From the NCBI RefSeq assembly GCF_005280195.1, contig NZ_SZPR01000020.1, positions 62,001-126,000 on the forward strand: a stretch of 64,000 nucleotides of DNA, in the 5' to 3' direction. The notes beneath the pieces were generated by a model, which was given only the letters and a program-made list of their open reading frames with translations, had not been told where the DNA came from and did not search any database. Below, piece after piece: positions 58,115-64,000 of the stretch. Position 1 is the stretch's first letter. Each line of letters starts with the position of its first letter. This stretch comes from Streptomyces galbus (GTDB taxonomy: Bacteria; Actinomycetota; Actinomycetes; Streptomycetales; Streptomycetaceae). The position numbers and the translations under genes are program-made.

Positions 58115-59760
58115 GCGCAGTAGCCGTCCACAGCCTGTGGACAACCGCGGCCGGTCCGATCACCAAGATCGACCCGCCGAAGATCGAATACGGGCAGCTG
58201 TCGCCCACCCTGATCGTCGTGGGCGCGGCGATCGTCGGAGTACTGGTCGAGGCGTTCGTGCCGCGCAAGTCCCGCTACTACGCCCAGCTCTTCGTGTCGG
58301 TCGTGGCCCTGTGCGCCGCCTTCGCGGCGGTCGTCGCGCTCGCGGCCGACGGCTACGGCACCACCAAGGCGCACATCGCCGCCATGGGCGCCGTCGCCGT
58401 CGACGGACCCGCGCTGTTCCTGCAGGGCACGATCCTGCTGGCCGCGCTGGTCGGCCTGTTCACCTTCGCCGAGCGCAAACTGGACCCCCAGGCGCACGGC
58501 AACCACGTCGACTCCTTCGCCGCGCAGGCCGCCTCCGTGCCCGGCAGCGACAGCGAGCAGGCCGCCGTGAGGGCCGGCTTCACCACCACCGAGGTGTTCC
58601 CACTGCTGCTCTTCGCGGTCACGGGCATGCTGATCTTCCCGGCGGCCAACGACCTGCTGACGCTGTTCGTGGCCCTGGAGGTCTTCTCCCTGCCGCTGTA
58701 CCTGCTGTGCGCCCTGGCCCGCCGCAAGCGGCTCATGTCGCAGGAAGCCGCCGTCAAGTACTTCCTGCTCGGGGCGTTCGCCTCCGCGTTCACCCTGTTC
58801 GGCATCGCCCTGCTCTACGGGTACGCGGGCTCGGTGTCCTACGCGACGATCTCCCAGGTCGTCGACGGCACCCTCACCACGGTCGACCCGGCGCTCGCCG
58901 GCACCATGGGCAACGACGCGCTGCTGCTCATCGGCACCGCGCTGATCGTGATGGGCCTGCTGTTCAAGGTGGGCGCGGTGCCCTTCCACATGTGGACGCC
59001 CGACGTCTACCAGGGCGCCCCGACCCCCGTCACCGGCTTCATGGCTGCCGCCACCAAGGTCGCCGCCTTCGGCGCCCTGCTGCGGATCCTGTACGTCGTC
59101 CTGCCCGGCCTGCGCTGGGACTGGCGGCCGGTCATGTGGGGCGTGGCGATCATCACCATGCTCGGCGGCGCGATCGTCGCGATCACGCAGACCGACATCA
59201 AGCGGCTGCTGGCGTACTCGTCGATCGCGCACGCGGGCTTCATCCTCGCCGGTGTCATCGCCACCAACCCGGACGGTGTGTCGTCCGTCCTCTTCTACCT
59301 GGCCGCGTACTCCTTCGTGACGATCGGCGCCTTCGCCGTCGTCACCCTGGTGCGCGACGCGGGCGGCGAGGCGACCCACCTGTCCAAGTGGGCGGGGCTG
59401 GGCCGGCGGTCGCCGCTGGTGGCGGCCGTGTTCGCGGTGTTCCTGCTGGCCTTCGCGGGCATCCCGCTGACGTCCGGCTTCGCGGGCAAGTTCGCCGTCT
59501 TCAAGGCCGCCGCGGAGGGCGGCGCCGGCCCGCTGGTCGTGGTCGGTGTGATCTCGTCGGCCATCGCCGCGTTCTTCTACATCCGCGTGATCGTGCTGAT
59601 GTTCTTCAGCGAGCCGCGGCCCGAGGGCCCGACCGTCGCGGTGCCCTCGCCGTTGACGATGACGGCGATCGGTGTCGGCGTGGCGGTCACGCTGGTGCTG
59701 GGTGTGGCGCCGCAGTACTTCCTGGATCTGGCGGGCCAGGCGGGCGTCTTCGTGCGCTGA
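58111..59760 (+). CDS. nuoN: NADH-quinone oxidoreductase subunit N
   Basis: 549 aa antiporter-like subunit closing the operon. GMLIFPAANDLLTLFVALEVFSLPLYLLCAL has the transmembrane Glu, KVGAVPFHMWTPDVYQGAPTPVTGFMAAATKVAAFGALLRI the Lys and proton-path residues, and DIKRLLAYSSIAHAGFILAGV the later conserved segment. An additional hydrophilic loop (residues about 125-155) has KLDPQAHGNHVDSFAAQAA. GTG 58111 overlaps nuoM. A terminator follows 38 nt after the stop, marking the end of the 16.3-kb operon. Confidence 0.97.
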   Translation: MSAVAVHSLWTTAAGPITKIDPPKIEYGQLSPTLIVVGAAIVGVLVEAFVPRKSRYYAQLFVSVVALCAAFAAVVALAADGYGTTKAHIAAMGAVAVDGPALFLQGTILLAALVGLFTFAERKLDPQAHGNHVDSFAAQAASVPGSDSEQAAVRAGFTTTEVFPLLLFAVTGMLIFPAANDLLTLFVALEVFSLPLYLLCALARRKRLMSQEAAVKYFLLGAFASAFTLFGIALLYGYAGSVSYATISQVVDGTLTTVDPALAGTMGNDALLLIGTALIVMGLLFKVGAVPFHMWTPDVYQGAPTPVTGFMAAATKVAAFGALLRILYVVLPGLRWDWRPVMWGVAIITMLGGAIVAITQTDIKRLLAYSSIAHAGFILAGVIATNPDGVSSVLFYLAAYSFVTIGAFAVVTLVRDAGGEATHLSKWAGLGRRSPLVAAVFAVFLLAFAGIPLTSGFAGKFAVFKAAAEGGAGPLVVVGVISSAIAAFFYIRVIVLMFFSEPRPEGPTVAVPSPLTMTAIGVGVAVTLVLGVAPQYFLDLAGQAGVFVR

Positions 59761-59797
59761 GACACGGCCGAACGCCTTACGGGTCGTATGGCACCGG

Positions 59798-59832
59798 GGC
59801 CCCGGCTCCTCCTCGGAGGGGCCGGGGCCTTG
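59798..59832 (+). terminator. nuo operon terminator
   Basis: GGCCCCGGCTCCTC / GAGGGGCCGGGGCC, 14-bp stem with one G-U, 4-nt loop, followed by TTGT. Confidence 0.8.
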
Positions 59833-59878
59833 TGGCGTGATGCGGCGTGATGCGGCGCGCTGCGGAGGACGGCGTGGG

Positions 59879-60475
59879 TCAGTTGTGCGAGGTGCTCATG
59901 GAGGCGGTGGCCGTTGGACACGTCACCCGGGGGTTCCACTGGGCGAAGGTGCCCTTCGGGTTGTGCTTGTACAGCCACGCGTGCAGGTCGTAGTGGCGCG
60001 GCATCCCCGGGTAGTGCCCGTCCATGGGGCCCTGGAAGTCTTGCCCGAACAGCCGCGGCCGGGTGCCGCCGGCGTCGTCGACCGGGACGACCCACTCGAC
60101 GCCGGCGAGGCGCCGCCCGCCGTGCCCGTCGTCCTCGTAGAGCAGGCCCGCCGGCCTGGCGGGGTCCAGTGACCCGAACAGTGCCTCGTTGAAGTAGTGG
60201 AAACCCATGCCGCCCTCGTCGCGGGCCATGCACAGATGCTCCTCGTAGCCGTCGGCGAGCGCGCGTGGCAGGGACCGGTACTTCAAGGTCGCCTCGTACG
60301 TCCTCGTCAGCCGCAGCAGCGCGCCCGGATCCGGGCTCGCGGCACGCCCGTGTGCACCGCGGTCGGCGGACCCGCCGTGGACCGGGGCGGTGGCGACGGC
60401 GGAGGAGGCGGCGGGCAGGGAGAGGGCGAGTGAGGCGGCCAGGGTGAGGGCGGTCTTCGCGAGCCGGACGGGCAT
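59879..60475 (-). CDS. Secreted protein of unknown function
   Basis: 198 aa. A Sec signal peptide (KTALTLAASLALSLPAASSAVA, cleavage near 28-30) is followed by TYEATLKYRSLPRALADGYEEHLCMARDEGGMGFHYFNEALFG, LLYEDDGHGGRRLAGVEWVVPVDD, QDFQGPMDGHYPGMPRHYDLHAWLYKHNPKGTFAQWNPRVTCP. The DGY...C...GGMGFHY...DP..P..LLYE pattern and the YDLHAWLYKHNP.G.F..WNP ending mark a conserved family of exported proteins that I cannot assign a reaction. Two cysteines could form one disulfide. ATG 60475 has AGGAG upstream; the long N-terminal in-frame extension is non-coding in character. Confidence 0.8.
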   Translation of the reverse strand: MPVRLAKTALTLAASLALSLPAASSAVATAPVHGGSADRGAHGRAASPDPGALLRLTRTYEATLKYRSLPRALADGYEEHLCMARDEGGMGFHYFNEALFGSLDPARPAGLLYEDDGHGGRRLAGVEWVVPVDDAGGTRPRLFGQDFQGPMDGHYPGMPRHYDLHAWLYKHNPKGTFAQWNPRVTCPTATASMSTSHN

Positions 60476-60921
60476 GGGGGAACTCCTCGGTGGGTCCTCG
60501 GGGGTGGTGGCGGGGGTGCGGGCTGGTGGCCGGGAGGGGTGAGAGAGGTGGGAGGAGGTTGGGGGGAAGTGCCGGTAGCGGGAGGCGGGAGGCGGGAGGC
60601 GGGGGAGCGTGGGCGGGCGCCGGGTCACGGGCGCGCTGGGCAGGGTCGGGCGCCGGGCAGCGACGTTCACGTGCGTCTCCCGCTGCCCCGCCCGGCCAGC
60701 ATGTCCCCGGGTGACGGCGGCTGCCAGGCGGGGCGGCCGATGGGTTGACCGCCCTGTGCGTCGATCGGGTGGCCGGCGGTCCGGTGGGCCGGCTGGGGCG
60801 GGAGGAGGCAGGCCATCGCTCAGGTGATTGGGTGCGCGGCCTGTGGACAACTCCGACGCTGTCGGTCCCGGCCCCTATGGTGGACGCAGTGGTCGAGGGA
60901 CGACGTACGGGGGACGAGGCG
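60476..60921. other. G-rich intergenic region upstream of recQ
   Basis: 446 bp, no gene seen. It includes a canonical G-quadruplex motif (60580-60605; four G-runs with AGGC loops) and TATGGT (60876-60881), a possible -10 for recQ about 40 nt before its start. Confidence 0.5.
60580..60605 (+). repeat. GGGAGGC repeats, G-quadruplex motif
   Basis: Three copies of GGGAGGC followed by GGGGG give four runs of at least three Gs with 4-nt loops, about 320 nt upstream of the recQ start. Confidence 0.6.
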
Positions 60922-62934
60922 ATGGGCGCGACGGGCGGGACGGGTGTGATGACCGAAGTGGACATGCCGGGGACGGACGGGAGCAGCGAGGCGCGAGCCA
61001 CGCTGCACCGCGTCTTCGGGTACGACGCCTTCCGCGGCGAGCAGGAAGCGATCATCGACCACGTGGTGGCGGGCGGCGACGCGGTCGTCCTCATGCCGAC
61101 CGGCGGTGGCAAGTCGCTGTGCTACCAGATCCCGGCCCTGGTCAGACCCGGTACGGGCATCGTCGTCTCGCCGCTGATCGCGCTGATGCAGGACCAGGTC
61201 GACGCGCTGCGGGCGCTCGGCGTGCGCGCCGGGTTCGTCAACTCCACCCAGGACTTCGACGAGCGGCGGGTCGTCGAGGCCGAGTTCCTGGCCGGCGAAC
61301 TGGACCTGCTCTACCTGGCGCCGGAGCGCCTGCGCCTGGAATCCACGCTGGACCTCCTCTCCCGCGGCAAGATCTCCGTCTTCGCGATCGACGAGGCGCA
61401 CTGCGTGTCCCAGTGGGGCCACGACTTCCGCCCCGACTACCTGGCGCTGTCGCTGCTCGGCGAGCGCTGGCCGGACGTCCCGCGCATCGCGCTCACGGCG
61501 ACGGCCACGCACGCGACGCACCAGGAGATCACCCAGCGGCTGAACATGCCGGCCGCTCGGCACTTCGTGGCCAGTTTCGACCGGCCCAACATCCAGTACC
61601 GGATCGTGCCCAAGGCCGACCCCAAGAAGCAGCTGCTGAGCTTCCTGCGCGAGGAGCACCCCGGCGACGCGGGCATCGTGTACTGCCTGTCACGCAACTC
61701 CGTCGACAGGACGGCCGAGTTCCTCAGCAGCAACGGCATCGAGGCGGTGCCGTACCACGCCGGCCTCGACGCGGGCACCCGGGCGGCGCACCAGGCGCGG
61801 TTCCTCCGCGAGGAGGGCCTGGTCGTGGTCGCGACCATCGCGTTCGGCATGGGCATCGACAAGCCGGACGTGCGGTTCGTCGCCCACCTCGACCTGCCCA
61901 AGTCGGTCGAGGGCTACTACCAGGAGACCGGCCGCGCCGGCCGCGACGGCCTGCCCTCCACGGCCTGGATGGCCTACGGCCTCAACGACGTCATCCAGCA
62001 GCGCAAGCTCATCCAGTCCGGCGAGGGCGACGAGGCGTTCCGCCGCCGCGCGCAGGCCCACCTGGACGCGATGCTGGCCCTGTGCGAGACGGCCCGGTGC
62101 CGCCGGGGCCAGCTCCTCAACTACTTCGGTCAGGAGCCCGGCGCGACGGGCTGCGGCAACTGCGACACCTGCCTCACCCCGCCGGAGACCTGGGACGGCA
62201 CCGTCGCCGCCCAGAAGGTGCTGTCGACGGTGGTGCGGCTCCAGCGCGAGCGCGGGCAGAAGTTCGGCGCCGTCCAGATCGTCGACATCCTGCTGGGCAA
62301 GCGCACCGGCAAGGTCATCCAGTTCGACCACGACCAGCTCTCGGTGTTCGGCATCGGCCAGGAACTCAGCGAAGCCGAGTGGCGCGGAGTGGTCCGGCAA
62401 CTGCTGGCCCAGGGCCTGCTCGCGGTCGAGGGGGACTACGGCACCCTGGTGCTGACCGAGGCCAGCGGCTCGGTGCTGCGGCGCGAGCGCGAGGTGCCGC
62501 TGCGCAAGGAACCCAAGCGGCCCACCACCGCCAAGTCGGGCTCGTCCTCGACGGGCCGGGGCGACCGCAAGGCGAAGGCGGCCGGCGTCGAGCTGCCCGA
62601 GAACCTGCTGCCCGCCTTCGAGGCACTGCGCGCCTGGCGCGCCGAACAGGCCCGCGAGCAGGGCGTCCCGGCGTACGTCATCTTCCACGACGCCACCCTC
62701 CGGGACATCGTCACCGCCTGGCCCACGTCGGTGGCCCAGCTCGGCGGCGTCAACGGCGTCGGCGAGAAGAAGCTGGCGACGTACGGCGAGGGCGTGATCG
62801 AGGTCCTGGCCGGGCTCGACGGGACGTCGGACGACGCGGAACCGGGGGGCGGCAAGGCGGCCGCCCAGGATGACGCGGCGGCGGACGACTGGCCGGAGAT
62901 GGACGCGGAGCCGGAGCCCGACGACTGGATATAG
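60922..62934 (+). CDS. recQ: ATP-dependent DNA helicase RecQ
   Basis: 670 aa from ATG 60922. Helicase core: VLMPTGGGKSLCYQIPAL (Walker A), FAIDEAHCVSQWGHDFRPDYLAL (DEAH with RecQ aromatic loop), ALTATAT, GIVYCLSRNSVD, GMGIDKPDVRFV, QETGRAGRDG. The zinc subdomain is C-x-x-x-x-C ... GCGNCDTC, followed by the winged helix and an HRDC domain (LPENLLPAFEALRAWRAEQAREQGVPAYVIFHDATLRDIV). It unwinds recombination and replication intermediates. ATG 60922 follows GGGGGACGAGG; ATG 60949 is also possible, and in-frame codons further upstream cover the predicted promoter. Confidence 0.94.
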   Translation: MGATGGTGVMTEVDMPGTDGSSEARATLHRVFGYDAFRGEQEAIIDHVVAGGDAVVLMPTGGGKSLCYQIPALVRPGTGIVVSPLIALMQDQVDALRALGVRAGFVNSTQDFDERRVVEAEFLAGELDLLYLAPERLRLESTLDLLSRGKISVFAIDEAHCVSQWGHDFRPDYLALSLLGERWPDVPRIALTATATHATHQEITQRLNMPAARHFVASFDRPNIQYRIVPKADPKKQLLSFLREEHPGDAGIVYCLSRNSVDRTAEFLSSNGIEAVPYHAGLDAGTRAAHQARFLREEGLVVVATIAFGMGIDKPDVRFVAHLDLPKSVEGYYQETGRAGRDGLPSTAWMAYGLNDVIQQRKLIQSGEGDEAFRRRAQAHLDAMLALCETARCRRGQLLNYFGQEPGATGCGNCDTCLTPPETWDGTVAAQKVLSTVVRLQRERGQKFGAVQIVDILLGKRTGKVIQFDHDQLSVFGIGQELSEAEWRGVVRQLLAQGLLAVEGDYGTLVLTEASGSVLRREREVPLRKEPKRPTTAKSGSSSTGRGDRKAKAAGVELPENLLPAFEALRAWRAEQAREQGVPAYVIFHDATLRDIVTAWPTSVAQLGGVNGVGEKKLATYGEGVIEVLAGLDGTSDDAEPGGGKAAAQDDAAADDWPEMDAEPEPDDWI

Positions 62935-63004
62935 GCGGCGACCGGGGCGACGGCGGCCGGGGCGGCGGCGGGCCGGGCGCCCTCGTGCGACGGAGCCGGT
63001 CCGG

Positions 63005-63096
63005 GACGGGCGCCCGGGGCACGGGCTGACGGGCGCCCGGGGCATGGCCTGCCGGACGCCCGGGGCACGGGTTGACGGGCGCCCGGGTCATGGCCT
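63005..63096. repeat. Four 23-bp repeats arranged as two 46-bp dimers
   Basis: Units at 63005, 63028, 63051 and 63074 share GACGGGCGCCCGGG; units 1 and 3 end CACGGGCT/CACGGGTT, units 2 and 4 end CATGGCCT. The period is therefore 46 bp of two 23-mers. It sits between the convergent recQ and HEAT-repeat genes; GGGCGCCC is self-complementary, so each unit can fold. Confidence 0.8.
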
Positions 63097-63176
63097 GACG
63101 GCCGACAGGCCCGACGGTTCCGCGCTCCGCCGAACGGCCCTCCGCTCGCTCCCGCCACCCGTCGGCCGCCCCGCGG

Positions 63177-64000
63177 TCACAGCGCGCGGGAGGCGTACGC
63201 CCTGACGTCCGCGTCGGAGTCCGTCCTGACCGTGGCGAGGGCCGCCCTCGCCACGGGCAGCTCGCGGTGCCGGGTCAGCGCGAGCACCGCGGCCTTGCGG
63301 ACGTCGGCGTTCACGTCGGCCAGCACCTTGGCGAGGGCGGGGACGGCCGTGTCGGGGTGCGCCGAGGACAGCGCGGTCGCCGCTCCGGACCGCACCTGCC
63401 AGGCCGGGTCGGACAGGGCCGTGACGGCACCGGCGGCAAGCGGCGCCGGGCAACCGGTGGTGCCGAGCGCGCCGTAGGCGGCCGCCCGGACCAGGGCGTC
63501 CGGGTCGTCGACGAGGGCGGTCAGGGCGCTCAGGACAGCGGGCGCGGGCCCGGGACCGTCAGGGGAGGCCGGCCGATCCGTCGTCACCGTGGCGAGGGCC
63601 TTGGCGATCGCGACCCGGACCTCACGGGACGGGTCGGCGGGCGCGGCGGCGGCCAACGCGTCGACGGCGTCGACGGAGACCAGGGCGCGAACGGCCGCGA
63701 TCCGCACGGCCGTGTCGGCGTCGGACAGCGAGCGGGCGAACAGCGCGGTGTCGCCCCACCGCAGCGCGCGCAGGACGTCGAGTGCGGCGGCCCGCACGGC
63801 CGGATCGGCCGCCGGACCGGACTCGGTCAGCGCGGAGGCCAGCCCGTCACCCAGGGCGGGTTCGGGCGGAAGGGTCTCCACGAGCTCGCGCAGGGAAGCG
63901 GCCGCCGCGGCGCGCACCTCGGGCACGGGGTCGCGCAGGGCAGCGGCGAGGGCGGGTCCGGTCCCCGCGGGAACCGTCTCCGTCAGCACGGCGACGGCCT
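63177..64000 (-). CDS. HEAT-repeat protein, 5' end outside window
   Basis: At least 274 aa, open through the right edge. Tandem HEAT units of about 31-37 residues, each with a D-x-(x)-V-R-x-x-A-A-x-A-L pattern: LRDPVPEVRAAAAASLREL, LSDADTAVRIAAVRALVSV, PSREVRVAIAKALATV, VDDPDALVRAAAYGALGTT, LSDPAWQVRSGAATALSSA, LADVNADVRKAAVLALTRH, TDSDADVRAYASRAL. It is a helical solenoid scaffold for protein-protein contacts; partner unknown. A GTG at 63989 is in frame, but the coding pattern continues upstream, so I treat the gene as cut by the window. Confidence 0.82.
   Translation of the reverse strand, partial: AVAVLTETVPAGTGPALAAALRDPVPEVRAAAAASLRELVETLPPEPALGDGLASALTESGPAADPAVRAAALDVLRALRWGDTALFARSLSDADTAVRIAAVRALVSVDAVDALAAAAPADPSREVRVAIAKALATVTTDRPASPDGPGPAPAVLSALTALVDDPDALVRAAAYGALGTTGCPAPLAAGAVTALSDPAWQVRSGAATALSSAHPDTAVPALAKVLADVNADVRKAAVLALTRHRELPVARAALATVRTDSDADVRAYASRAL

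Noticed and set aside
63005..63096. CRISPR-like repeats before the HEAT-repeat gene
   Set aside because: The 23-nt units are directly contiguous with no unique spacers.

Overview
The window is chromosomal DNA from a high-GC actinomycete, almost certainly a Streptomyces. The evidence is the strong G/C third-position bias, many GTG starts with GTGA/ATGA overlaps, a futalosine-type menaquinone gene set, a complete 14-subunit nuo operon with a Rex-like operator, and typical streptomycete families (DUF4229, SRPBCC, secreted NlpC/P60). I found no rRNA, tRNA, CRISPR array or intact transposase.

Layout. 1-3559: cytochrome c maturation (ccdA, cut by the window edge, then resB and ccsB). 3585-5485: SRPBCC protein, quinone oxidoreductase with a palindromic promoter/operator, small membrane protein. 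5680-10570: menaquinone block 1 (UbiD-type mqnL, UbiA-type mqnP, UbiX-type mqnM, an Lrp regulator with a 10-bp repeat array upstream, mqnE). 10620-12814: UdgX-like glycosylase lacking its N-terminus, GNAT, DUF4229, TetR. 12925-18775: acyl-CoA block (MaoC hydratase, two-domain FabG4-type reductase, divergent FadA2-type thiolase, acyl-CoA ligase). 18835-25466: hypothetical protein, cold-shock protein with a structured leader, mqnA, Ser/Thr kinase, A24 prepilin peptidase, mqnC, and a shortened amidohydrolase-like protein. 25596-33123: an accessory-looking minus-strand operon of secreted wall-active proteins (lipoprotein, I36-like inhibitor, PGRP amidase with DUF1906-like domain, M15-like Tat protein, NlpC/P60, small cysteine-containing protein) with a divergent ArsR-like regulator. 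33313-33492: a MITE ending inside the stop codon of a GH18 lipoprotein gene. 34742-38603: exopolysaccharide operon (deacetylase-glycosyltransferase fusion plus acyltransferase). 38628-41800: menG, PASTA protein, GNAT, geranylgeranyl-reductase-family flavoprotein. 41894-42709: NlpC/P60 hydrolase. 43464-59760: nuoA-N. 59879-64000: secreted protein, recQ, partial HEAT-repeat protein.

How it works together. Much of the window serves one respiratory chain. MqnA, MqnE, MqnC, the UbiD/UbiX-type decarboxylase pair, the UbiA-type prenyltransferase and MenG make menaquinone; the GGR-family flavoprotein may partly saturate its side chain. NuoA-N reduces that quinone, and CcdA/ResB/CcsB mature the c-type cytochromes that later oxidise it. 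mqnB and mqnD are not in the window. The least explained parts are the wall-lytic operon, the degenerate amidohydrolase beside mqnC, the truncated UdgX, and the GATCAC-rich region upstream of nuoA.
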